Source: CAVQBP01 sp964448105 (lineage in GTDB: Bacteria > Bacteroidota > Ignavibacteria > Ignavibacteriales > Ignavibacteriaceae). From it: 38,049 bases of DNA. Where the stretch lies: contig CAYUVK010000044.1 in the NCBI GenBank assembly GCA_964448105.1, forward strand, positions 1 through 38,049, read 5' to 3'. Below are positions 24,810 through 32,857 of the stretch, piece by piece. Under the pieces are notes generated by a model. The model made no database searches and had not been told where the DNA came from. It was given only the letters and a program-made list of their open reading frames with translations. Position numbers and translations under genes: made by a program. Every line of letters begins with the position of its first letter. The first letter of the stretch is position 1.

Positions 24810-25871
24810 ATGAAAATATTTAGTATTTATTTACCAGTTGTAGGCATTCACTTTAATATTCTGTTATTAATTTTAATTGGATTTTGTGTAGGAGTTATAG
24901 CAGGTTTTTTCGGTGAGGGCGGCGGCTGGTTTGTTACGCCTGCGTTAAATATCTTCGGATTTCCAATGGCTTATGCAATAGGAACTTGTCTTTCCAATAT
25001 ATTCGGACAATCAATCGGCGCGTTAAAAAAACATCATTCAATGGGAAACATAGATTGGAAATTAGGCCTTATCTCCGTTATTATTTCCATTGTAGGATTT
25101 GAAGCGGGTTCCCAAGTTGTACTTGCTTTGGAAAAAACTGGTAATGCAGGAATAATTATTCGATGGTGTTATGTTTTATTTTTATCTGGACTAGGCGGTT
25201 TTATATTTTACGATTATTTTGTTTTGCAAAAAAAACAACTTATAAATGAAGATGATTCAAGTACTATTAATGTACAGCCTGTTCGAAATAAAATAGCAGA
25301 AAAATTATATGAAGTAAAAATCCCTCCGATGATTTCATTCCCTATTTCTCAAATAGAATCGGTTTCACTCTGGATAATAATAATAATTTTTTTATTTACC
25401 GGTTTTTTTTCGGGACTTTTGGGAATAGGGGGCGGGTTTATTATTATGCCCACCCTTGTTTATTTAATCGGACTGCCGACTATTATGGCAGTCGGTACTA
25501 CTTTAATTACTGTTCTCTTCAGTTCTGCATATGGGTGTTTTATATATGCTACCCACGGCCGTGTGGAATTGATTGCTGCTGTTCTTTTACTTATCGGTGC
25601 TTCAGTTGGTGCACAGATCGGAGCTACTGCCGTTAAATATATCAAGGGATATGGAATCAGATTGCTGTTCGCAATAATGATTGTTTTTGCTGGTTTATCC
25701 GTAACCACCGAACAATTTTTTAAAATAACTGGACGATTATTTTTTCAGACTATCTCAGAAATTATTTTGATTGGAACTGCTTTAATAATGACTACAATAA
25801 TTGTTGGTAAGCTCGCTGTAGAATCGAGAAAAGAAAGGAAGAAAAGTCTAAAATCGTTAGATATTAGCTGA
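24810..25871 (+). CDS. TauE/SafE (TSUP) family transporter, copy 1 of 5
   Basis: A 353-residue membrane protein with two half-repeats typical of TSUP exporters and importers of sulfur oxyanions and organosulfonates. The first half has GFCVGVIAGFFGEGGGWFVTPALNIFGFPMAYAIGTCL (24-61) and MGNIDWKLG (78-86). The second has GFFSGLLGIGGGFIIMPTLVYLIGLPTIMAVGTTL. A hydrophilic loop of about 25 residues lies between the halves. It differs from its four sisters at conserved places: Glu36 replaces Val in FFGxGGGW, Ala31 replaces Gly and Pro52 replaces His. It is therefore the most diverged and possibly has a different substrate or coupling. It starts 52 bases after SUMT. Confidence 0.9.
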   Translation: MKIFSIYLPVVGIHFNILLLILIGFCVGVIAGFFGEGGGWFVTPALNIFGFPMAYAIGTCLSNIFGQSIGALKKHHSMGNIDWKLGLISVIISIVGFEAGSQVVLALEKTGNAGIIIRWCYVLFLSGLGGFIFYDYFVLQKKQLINEDDSSTINVQPVRNKIAEKLYEVKIPPMISFPISQIESVSLWIIIIIFLFTGFFSGLLGIGGGFIIMPTLVYLIGLPTIMAVGTTLITVLFSSAYGCFIYATHGRVELIAAVLLLIGASVGAQIGATAVKYIKGYGIRLLFAIMIVFAGLSVTTEQFFKITGRLFFQTISEIILIGTALIMTTIIVGKLAVESRKERKKSLKSLDIS

Positions 25872-25886
25872 ATAAGCAGGAAAAAC

Positions 25887-26942
25887 ATGAGTATTTTTCA
25901 TATCTATTTACCTGTTGCCGGAATTCATTTTAATATTCTGCTATTAATATTGATCGGATTCTGTGTCGGAGTTATCGGAGGATTTTTTGGTGTTGGCGGC
26001 GGTTGGATTATTACCCCAGCTCTTAATATTTTCGGATTTCATATGGCTTTCGCTATAGGAACTGGCCTCGCAGATATATTCGGGCAATCACTGGGAGCTA
26101 TAAAAAAACATCAAAGAATGGGCAATGTTGATTGGAAGCTTGGAACTTTTTCGATTATCATTTCACTTTTTGGATTTGAAGCAGGTTCCCGTGTAGTGAT
26201 TGCTTTAGAGAAAGCAGGCGAAGTAGGTCCTATCATCAGATGGTGTTATGTAGTATTTCTGGCGGGCCTAGGTTCTTTTATGTTCTATGATTACTTCGTA
26301 CTGCACAAGAGGCAGTTGAAAAGACTTGAGGAAGAAAAGCTAGCCGATATTTCAGGTGCAAAACCAAAGGCCCAATTGAATGGATTTGCAGGGAAGCTTC
26401 ACAATATTAATTTGCCACCAATGATCTCTTTTCCAAAATCTAAAATTGAAAAAGTATCCCTTTGGGTAATAATAATTATTTTTTTATTTACAGGATTTCT
26501 TTCAGGGATCTTGGGTATTGGAGGGGGGTTCATTATCCTCCCTACACTTGTGTACTTAATCGGCCTCCCCACAATCTTAGCAGTTGGTACTTCTTTAATC
26601 ACAGTTTTTGCCACGGCAGCATTCGGATGTTTAACTTATGCACTTGATGGAAGAGTTGAAGTGTATGCTGCTGTTTTTATGTTATTAGGTGCAGCAATAG
26701 GAGCGCAGATTGGTGCAACTGCAGTTAAATTTATAAAAGGCTATGGGATTAGATTGCTGTTTGCAATAATGATAATCTTCACCAGTCTTTCTGTTATATC
26801 GGAACAATTTTATAAGATGACTTTAAAACCATTATTTCAAGATTTTTCTGGAATCATACTGGTTGGAACTGCACTAATTATGACCGCAATTATTATTGCA
26901 AAACTCATAATTGAATTTAGAAAAGAGAATACAGATAATTGA
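25887..26942 (+). CDS. TauE/SafE (TSUP) family transporter, copy 2 of 5
   Basis: A 351-residue TSUP membrane protein, paralogous along its whole length to its neighbours. It has the family core GGFFGVGGGWIITPALNIFGFHMAFAIGTGLADIFGQS (31-68), MGNVDWKLG (78-86), and second-half GFLSGILGIGGGFIILPTLVYLIGLPTILAVGTSL. Position 60 after AIGT is Gly here. In place of the VLF...AAYGCF of the sisters it has VFATAAFGCL, so the second pore segment also differs. The central loop is longer and charged (KRLEEEKLADISGAKPKAQ). AGGAA precedes the ATG. It is separated from copy 1 by 15 bases. Confidence 0.92.
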   Translation: MSIFHIYLPVAGIHFNILLLILIGFCVGVIGGFFGVGGGWIITPALNIFGFHMAFAIGTGLADIFGQSLGAIKKHQRMGNVDWKLGTFSIIISLFGFEAGSRVVIALEKAGEVGPIIRWCYVVFLAGLGSFMFYDYFVLHKRQLKRLEEEKLADISGAKPKAQLNGFAGKLHNINLPPMISFPKSKIEKVSLWVIIIIFLFTGFLSGILGIGGGFIILPTLVYLIGLPTILAVGTSLITVFATAAFGCLTYALDGRVEVYAAVFMLLGAAIGAQIGATAVKFIKGYGIRLLFAIMIIFTSLSVISEQFYKMTLKPLFQDFSGIILVGTALIMTAIIIAKLIIEFRKENTDN

Positions 26943-26981
26943 AAATTATCCGGAAAATAAAAGTTAATAAAAAACAAAGAT

Positions 26982-28046
26982 ATGAATATATTTAATATCT
27001 ATCTGCCTGTTGCCGGAATTGAGTTCAGTGCCATATTATTACTTTTGATTGGATTTTGCGTGGGTGTAATGGGAGGATTCTTTGGAGTCGGCGGCGGCTG
27101 GATGATTACTCCGGCATTAAATATTTTCGGATTCCATATGGCTTTTGCTATAGGGACACCTCTTGCAAGCATATTCGGACAATCACTAGGAGCCGTAAAA
27201 AAACATCAAAGGATGGGAAATGTTGATTGGAAATTAGGTCTTATTTCAATTATCACTTCAGTTATTGGATTAGAAATTGGTTCGCGGGCAATACTTGCAC
27301 TTGAAGAAGCAGGTGATGTCGGTTCGGTCGTCAGATGGTGTTATATTTTTCTTCTTTCAGGTCTCGGTATTTATATGCTATATGATTTTTTTGTTATACA
27401 TCCAAAACAGCTTAAACTGATAGAGGAAGGAAAAACAGAGGATATTGCTCATATCGGCCGAAGTAAAATTTCAGAGAGACTTCACCATGTAAATTTAAGG
27501 CCTATGATCTCCTTCCCTACATCGGATATTGAAGGAGTTTCACTCTGGATTATTTTATTTATTTTTCTAATTACCGGCTTCCTTTCCGGTTTTATGGGTG
27601 TAGGAGGCGGATTTATCATAATACCTGTGTTGGTATATTTATTAGGTCTTCCGACAACAATTGCAGTAGGAACAAGTTTAGTTACGGTACTCTTCACAGC
27701 AGCATATGGATGTTTTACTTATGGCTTAAAAGGCCGAGTGGAATTGCTTGCAGCTTTCATTATGCTCATCGGGGCTTCGATTGGTGCACAGATCGGTGCA
27801 ACCGCAGTTAAATATATAAAAGGTTATGGTATAAGATTATTATTTGCAATAATGATCATATTAGCCAGCTTTTCGGTTGCAACCGAACAAATATATAAAA
27901 TAACTATGAAGACGTTTTTCCAATCTTTTGCAGGAATTGTTTTAATGGGAAGTGCATTGACAATTACTATTATTATTATCGGCAAACTTGTGATCGAATC
28001 TAAAAAAGAAAGAATGACAGAAATACACCCAATTCAGAAGATATAA
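26982..28046 (+). CDS. TauE/SafE (TSUP) family transporter, copy 3 of 5
   Basis: A 354-residue TSUP membrane protein. It has GVMGGFFGVGGGWMITPALNIFGFHMAFAIGTPLASIFGQS in the first half, MGNVDWKLG, and GFLSGFMGVGGGFIIIPVLVYLLGLPTTIAVGTSL in the second. The residue after AIGT is Pro, unlike any sister. The family is known to move sulfite, sulfoacetate, thiosulfate or related anions, and the substrate is not readable from sequence. It lies 39 bases after copy 2 and 14 bases before copy 4. Divergence from copy 4 at DNA level is mostly at third codon positions, which points to an old duplication kept by selection. Confidence 0.92.
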   Translation: MNIFNIYLPVAGIEFSAILLLLIGFCVGVMGGFFGVGGGWMITPALNIFGFHMAFAIGTPLASIFGQSLGAVKKHQRMGNVDWKLGLISIITSVIGLEIGSRAILALEEAGDVGSVVRWCYIFLLSGLGIYMLYDFFVIHPKQLKLIEEGKTEDIAHIGRSKISERLHHVNLRPMISFPTSDIEGVSLWIILFIFLITGFLSGFMGVGGGFIIIPVLVYLLGLPTTIAVGTSLVTVLFTAAYGCFTYGLKGRVELLAAFIMLIGASIGAQIGATAVKYIKGYGIRLLFAIMIILASFSVATEQIYKITMKTFFQSFAGIVLMGSALTITIIIIGKLVIESKKERMTEIHPIQKI

Positions 28047-28060
28047 AACCGGGAAAAAAT

Positions 28061-29104
28061 ATGGACATTTTCAATATTTATTTACCTGTAGCCGGAATCG
28101 AGTTTAATGTCTTATTATTGCTTACGATAGGGTTTTGTGTCGGAGTGCTCGGCGGATTCTTCGGAGTCGGAGGCGGTTGGATCGTTACGCCTGCTTTAAA
28201 TATTTTTGGATTTCACATGGCTTTTGCTATTGGAACCGATCTCTCTAATATTTTCGGTCAATCAATTGGAGCAGTTAAAAAACATCAAAAAATGGGGAAT
28301 ATTGACTGGAAGCTTGGAATTGTTTCAATAATCACTTCTGTCATCGGATTAGAAATTGGTTCAGAAGTCATAATTGCACTGGAAAAAGCGGGTGATGTCG
28401 GTTTGATTGTCAGATGGTGTTACCTCGTGCTTCTTTCATCTCTTGGCGCTTATATGTTATACGATTATTTTGTAGTTCACCCAAAACAGTTGAAGAGAAT
28501 AACGCAAGAAATAAATAAAACTTCAGACAATAAACCAAAAAGAGAACGGAGTAAAATTTCAGAGAAGCTCCATAGATTAAACTTGCCCCCAATGATTTCT
28601 TTTCCGGCATCTGACATTGACAGCGTTTCAATATGGATTATTTTCTTAATCTTTTTATTTACAGGTTTTCTTTCGGGGTTTTTAGGTGTAGGCGGTGGAT
28701 TTATTATAATGCCGGCTTTAGTATATCTAATTGGTCTCCCGACTACTGTTGCAATCGGAACTAGTTTGATAACAGTTCTATTCAGCGGAGCTTATGGATG
28801 TTTTACCTATGCTATGAAAGGACGTGTGGAATTAATTGCTGCGTTTGTTATGCTTATAGGAGCATCCATTGGCGCACAAATAGGATCTACTGCAGTCAAA
28901 TATGTAAAAGGTTATGGAATCAGGTTATTATTTGCGATTATGATAATCCTTGCAGCATTTTCTGTGGCAACCGAACAGTTTTACAAATTAACAATGCACC
29001 AGCTTTTTCAAACTCTTGCAGGTATAGTTTTAATAGGTACTGCATTAACTCTCTCTATTGTAATAATCAGTAAGCTTCTAATAGAATCGAGAAAAGAAAA
29101 ATAA
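28061..29104 (+). CDS. TauE/SafE (TSUP) family transporter, copy 4 of 5
   Basis: A 347-residue TSUP membrane protein. First half: GVLGGFFGVGGGWIVTPALNIFGFHMAFAIGTDLSNIFGQS and MGNIDWKLG. Second half: GFLSGFLGVGGGFIIMPALVYLIGLPTTVAIGTSL. Asp follows AIGT, as in copy 5. The cytoplasmic or periplasmic mid-loop is strongly charged (KRITQEINKTSDNKPKRERSKISEK). A GGGA stretch lies before the ATG. It is 14 bases after copy 3 and 39 before copy 5. Functional transport needs no partner in this family, though the small protein at 30226 could be an accessory. Confidence 0.92.
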   Translation: MDIFNIYLPVAGIEFNVLLLLTIGFCVGVLGGFFGVGGGWIVTPALNIFGFHMAFAIGTDLSNIFGQSIGAVKKHQKMGNIDWKLGIVSIITSVIGLEIGSEVIIALEKAGDVGLIVRWCYLVLLSSLGAYMLYDYFVVHPKQLKRITQEINKTSDNKPKRERSKISEKLHRLNLPPMISFPASDIDSVSIWIIFLIFLFTGFLSGFLGVGGGFIIMPALVYLIGLPTTVAIGTSLITVLFSGAYGCFTYAMKGRVELIAAFVMLIGASIGAQIGSTAVKYVKGYGIRLLFAIMIILAAFSVATEQFYKLTMHQLFQTLAGIVLIGTALTLSIVIISKLLIESRKEK

Positions 29105-29143
29105 AAATATTTAAAAGATTAACTAACAAAACAAAGTAAAAAT

Positions 29144-30196
29144 ATGGATATCTTTAACATTTATTTACCCGTCGCAGGAATTGAATTTAATGCTTTGTTA
29201 CTATTCGTAATCGGTTTTTGTGTAGGCGTACTCGGAGGTTTCTTTGGTGTAGGAGGCGGATGGATTGTTACACCTGCGTTGAACATCTTTGGATTCCATA
29301 TGGCTTACGCCATTGGAACAGACCTGGCAAATATTTTCGGGCAGTCCATTGGTGCTACAAAGAAACACCATAAGATGGGAAATATCGATTGGAAGTTGGG
29401 TGGTATTTCAATCATTGCATCAATCGTCGGCCTGGAAATAGGTTCTCAAGTGGTACTTTTTTTGGAGAAAGCAGGAGATGTTGGTTCGATTGTCAGGTGG
29501 TGTTACCTCTTCCTTATGTTTGGGCTTGGCTCACTTATGTTCTATGATTATTTTTCGAACAATCCAAAGAAACTCAAACATAAATCAGGGCAGCAAGATG
29601 TATTGCCTGATTCGAAACAGAAAACATCCAAAGGCAATATTGCCCAAAGACTTCATAAAATCAAACTTCCACCAATGGTATCCTTTCCTGCTTCCGGCAT
29701 TAAATCTGTTTCATTATGGATAGTAATGTTTGTGTTTTTATTTACCGGCTTTCTATCCGGATTTTTGGGCGTCGGAGGCGGATTCATTAGGATGCCTGCA
29801 TTAGTTTATTTGATAGGAGTTCCCACAGTTATAGCTGTAGGCACCGATTTAATGAGTGTTCTTTTTGCAGGGGCATATGGCTGCTTCACTTATGCTCTCA
29901 AAGGTCGTGTTGAGTTTGTTGCTGCTTTTATTATGCTGATCGGTGCTTCAATAGGTGCTCAAATAGGTGCAACTGCAATTAAGTATATAAAAGGTTATGG
30001 AATTAGGATACTGTTTGCAATCATGATTGTATTAGCAGGCTGTTCGATTGCACTCGAACAAATTTATAAAATTTCAGAAATTCCGATCTTTCAATCAGTT
30101 GCAGGAATTGTTTTAATGGGAACTGCAGTCATCATGACTTTTATAATTATTACAAAGCTTATTTTAGAAGCAAGAAAAGAAACTATTAATTCTTAA
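29144..30196 (+). CDS. TauE/SafE (TSUP) family transporter, copy 5 of 5
   Basis: A 350-residue TSUP membrane protein. First half: GVLGGFFGVGGGWIVTPALNIFGFHMAYAIGTDLANIFGQS and MGNIDWKLG. Second half: GFLSGFLGVGGGFIRMPALVYLIGVPTVIAVGTDLMSVLF. Two substitutions are unique to it: Arg in GGGFIRMP where the others have Ile or Leu, and Asp in AVGTDL where the others have Ser or Thr. Both lie in the conserved second repeat, likely close to the transport path, so a changed substrate charge preference is plausible. It is followed after 29 bases by the small membrane protein gene. Confidence 0.92.
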   Translation: MDIFNIYLPVAGIEFNALLLFVIGFCVGVLGGFFGVGGGWIVTPALNIFGFHMAYAIGTDLANIFGQSIGATKKHHKMGNIDWKLGGISIIASIVGLEIGSQVVLFLEKAGDVGSIVRWCYLFLMFGLGSLMFYDYFSNNPKKLKHKSGQQDVLPDSKQKTSKGNIAQRLHKIKLPPMVSFPASGIKSVSLWIVMFVFLFTGFLSGFLGVGGGFIRMPALVYLIGVPTVIAVGTDLMSVLFAGAYGCFTYALKGRVEFVAAFIMLIGASIGAQIGATAIKYIKGYGIRILFAIMIVLAGCSIALEQIYKISEIPIFQSVAGIVLMGTAVIMTFIIITKLILEARKETINS

Positions 30197-30225
30197 TTAA
30201 AAATAAAATGTTATAGGAAATAATT

Positions 30226-30528
30226 ATGTCAATAAAAAAAATAATTGCTTTACTGATGCTTTGTTGTTTATTTGCTTGTTTTTATACCAACTCTTATGCT
30301 GGTGAGATCGGGGGCAAAAATGAAACTGCATTGAGTAAAAAAATTGACACAAAGGATCTTTCCGGAATAAATCTTTGGATTGCCGAATTATATAATAATG
30401 ACAGGATTTTATACGCTGTAATTGTTACATTGGTTATGGCTTCATTAGGTTCAATTATGGCTTTTGGAGCTGATCTTGTGTTAAAATATTTTGGAATGAA
30501 TGTATCAAGAATTTCGCATAGTGAATGA
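30226..30528 (+). CDS. Small membrane protein at the end of the transporter run
   Basis: A 100-residue protein with an N-terminal hydrophobic segment (about 5-24, IIALLMLCCLFACFYTNSYA), probably a cleaved signal peptide after SYA. A polar stretch with DLSGINLWIAELYNNDR follows, then a second hydrophobic helix at about 62-85 (LYAVIVTLVMASLGSIMAFGADLVL) and a short tail. No family name is recognised. The WIAELYN...YAVIVTLVMA pattern suggests a small one-helix subunit in the cytoplasmic membrane. Its position 29 bases after the fifth TSUP gene makes it a candidate transporter partner. A spacer of about 220 bases follows. Confidence 0.72.
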   Translation: MSIKKIIALLMLCCLFACFYTNSYAGEIGGKNETALSKKIDTKDLSGINLWIAELYNNDRILYAVIVTLVMASLGSIMAFGADLVLKYFGMNVSRISHSE

Positions 30529-30747
30529 CGATTATAGGTTGATTTAATGACTTTATGAATGAATGGATAAAAATTATTTAATTGTTTACTTTTTAATTAT
30601 TCATTCTGCGAAATATTCTATCGAATAATCATTAACTTAATAAATTCTAAAACAGACATTCAATTTTTATGATTATAGTCTTTTTGCAATATAATATTCC
30701 GAATTTAATTTTTATTTTTCGATCAATCATGTAGAAATGGATTCTAA

Positions 30748-32304
30748 TTGTCACTATTTGAAAAACTAAAATACATAAGCATCTCTTCACGTATATCAAT
30801 TTTACTTGGGATAATAATTCTCCTTACAATGGGAGCATTCTCGACTTTTAGCCTTCTGAAACAAAAAGAAGATGCTATTATCTCCATTAGTAATAATACC
30901 GGGCAGCTGAGCCAAACGATTGAAAAGATTTTGAGAGTAAGTATGCTTAAGAACCAGCGGGATGATATTTCATTAGCTGTAAATAATATTGTCGGCAGTG
31001 AAGATATCAAATCAATAAAGATTTTAAACCATGATGGTTCAATTAAGTTTTCTTCTATCCACTCGGAAATTAATAAAAATATATCACAAAGCAGACAGCT
31101 ATGTGTAAGTTGTCATATTAAAAATGATAAAAAAATTAAGGCTAATATTAAAAATTTTAAACACTTTCGGATAGATAATAAAAATAATCTTATATATAAT
31201 TCACTCCCGATTTATAATTCTGCAAGTTGTTATAATGGTGTTTGTCATTCACCTGAACAACTGGCATTTAATAAAAGAGAAAAATCAGAAACCAATTCAG
31301 CTTCGCTTTCACCACATGATTCTTCACAAACAATATTAGGATTTATCGAAATTGAAGTTTCAATAAAAAAAATTATTTCTGATCTTGAAAAAACACGAAC
31401 TCAATTGATATTTCTTACCATATTATTTGCGTTAATTGCATCAATAATTACCTATTTCTCGATCAGATATTTAATTGGAAAGCCTGTAAAAAATTTAGTA
31501 GACGGTACTTTAAGAGTTGCACGCGGAGATTTTAACCATGAAATACCACCGGGTAAAGCTGAACTTGGAGTACTGTCTGAATCATTTAATAAAATGCAGA
31601 AACAATTAATGACAACTCAATCTCAATTAATTGAATCTGAAAAACTTGCATCGGTCGGTAAACTTGCAGATGAAGTTGCAAATGAAATTAATAATCCGTT
31701 AACCGGTATAATTATTTATTGTGAAAGTTTAATGAATGAAGCCGATATAACTGATGTTAAAAGAAGCGATTATGAAATTGTAAGGCAGGAAGCTTTAAAA
31801 ATTAGAGGAAGTATTCGAAATATTTTATCCCTTACCAGGCAAAAAAAACCGGATTTTATCGTAACAGATATCAGCAGCATAATCAGACACGCAATTTCTG
31901 TAATAGAAAAATTTTCAAATTTCCGTAACATCCAAATAATTACCGGGCTGCCAAAAACTCTACCAAAAGTTTCTGCCGATCCCGATTTAATTGAGCAGGT
32001 TTTTTTAAACCTGCTTTTGAATTCTTCCGAATCGATGCCGGCTGGCGGAATAGTAAATATAATATCTTCTTATTTGAGCGATGAGAAAGAAATAGAAATT
32101 GCTTTTACAGATACAGGTAAAGAAATCCCCAGTGGTGTTCTACAGAAGATTCTTGATCCGACTAATAATTCCAATCTGGAAGACTTTGAGAAAATTGGTA
32201 TAAGCCTTACAGTATGTAAAGATATAATTGAAATGCATAAAGGTAAAATAATTATTAATTCAAGCGGAATCGGAACATCGGTAATAATTAAATTACCATT
32301 GTAG
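30748..32304 (+). CDS. Diheme-type membrane sensor histidine kinase homolog lacking key catalytic residues
   Basis: A 518-residue membrane sensor. The start is TTG directly after an in-frame TAA. One transmembrane helix is at about 15-37 and another at about 219-241, with a HAMP region after it. The extracytoplasmic part carries two c-type heme sites: CVSCH (119-123) and the CX4CH form CYNGVCH (161-167), the latter known from cytochrome c3. The kinase core is degenerate. The usual AHEINNPL is ANEINNPL, with Asn312 replacing the phospho-accepting His. G1 is DTGKEI (455-460) instead of DxGxG, and the F box and G2 (GTGLGL) are lost around 470-488. The N box (Asn421, Asn425) remains. It is probably a pseudokinase that senses redox state or a ligand through heme and signals by conformation. 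The response regulator gene follows after 9 bases. Confidence 0.88.
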   Translation: MSLFEKLKYISISSRISILLGIIILLTMGAFSTFSLLKQKEDAIISISNNTGQLSQTIEKILRVSMLKNQRDDISLAVNNIVGSEDIKSIKILNHDGSIKFSSIHSEINKNISQSRQLCVSCHIKNDKKIKANIKNFKHFRIDNKNNLIYNSLPIYNSASCYNGVCHSPEQLAFNKREKSETNSASLSPHDSSQTILGFIEIEVSIKKIISDLEKTRTQLIFLTILFALIASIITYFSIRYLIGKPVKNLVDGTLRVARGDFNHEIPPGKAELGVLSESFNKMQKQLMTTQSQLIESEKLASVGKLADEVANEINNPLTGIIIYCESLMNEADITDVKRSDYEIVRQEALKIRGSIRNILSLTRQKKPDFIVTDISSIIRHAISVIEKFSNFRNIQIITGLPKTLPKVSADPDLIEQVFLNLLLNSSESMPAGGIVNIISSYLSDEKEIEIAFTDTGKEIPSGVLQKILDPTNNSNLEDFEKIGISLTVCKDIIEMHKGKIIINSSGIGTSVIIKLPL

Positions 32305-32313
32305 TCTAATAGA

Positions 32314-32724
32314 ATGAAAACGATAAAAATACTAGCAATTGATAGAGAAGAAATAATTCTTAAATCAATAAAAAAAGCTTTAACAGGATATTCCAATACT
32401 GATTATTCAGTAACTGTTTGTAATACTGCTTTAGATGGATTAAAATTAATACGAAGTGATACTTTTGATCTGGTTTTCCTGGATCTTGTGTTACCGGGAT
32501 TGAATGGAGCCGAAGTTTTAAGAAGAATAAAAAATATTTATCCTTTAATTCCTGTAATTGTTATGTCCGGATTTACATCAGGAATGAATTTTAATTTAAG
32601 TGAAAAAGGAAATTCCGTTAATGAAACTCTGAATAATGCTGCGGGTTTTCTTTTAAAACCGTTTACTACAGAAGAAATAAGATCGATTGTATCTCGCACA
32701 TTAGCAATTAGAATAGGAAATTAA
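32314..32724 (+). CDS. Single-domain response regulator with altered acidic pocket
   Basis: A 136-residue receiver-domain protein with no output domain. The phosphorylation Asp57 (LVFLDLVLPGLNG), Ser85 (VIVMSG, in the Thr/Ser position) and Lys115 (LLKPF) are present. The N-terminal acidic pair, normally Asp-Asp or Glu-Asp, reads IDREE (9-13), so Arg11 follows Asp10 and metal binding may be changed. The stretch between beta4 and beta5 (FTSGMNFNLSEKGNSVNETLNNAAG) is several residues longer than usual. It is paired by position with the kinase-like protein that lacks its own His, so it may be phosphorylated by another kinase or work without phosphorylation. Without an effector domain it would act by protein contact. 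Confidence 0.88.
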   Translation: MKTIKILAIDREEIILKSIKKALTGYSNTDYSVTVCNTALDGLKLIRSDTFDLVFLDLVLPGLNGAEVLRRIKNIYPLIPVIVMSGFTSGMNFNLSEKGNSVNETLNNAAGFLLKPFTTEEIRSIVSRTLAIRIGN

Positions 32725-32857
32725 AAGTAATATGATAAGAGTAATATGCTATTTAGTTCAATATAAATTTTATCATACAATAAAAAAAGCTGGTGAATAA
32801 AGGTTAAAAGTAAATGAATATATATTGATAAGGGATATATAAATAGAGAAATAAATA

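Noticed and set aside
24810..30196. Five similar genes as an assembly repeat artefact
   Set aside because: The copies differ throughout at synonymous sites, have different spacers (14-39 bases) and unique substitutions, so they are real paralogs.
30557..30606. GAATGAAT / ATTCATTC inverted repeat after the small membrane protein gene
   Set aside because: The 8-bp AT-rich stem has a 34-base loop and no T tract, so it is too weak to call a terminator.
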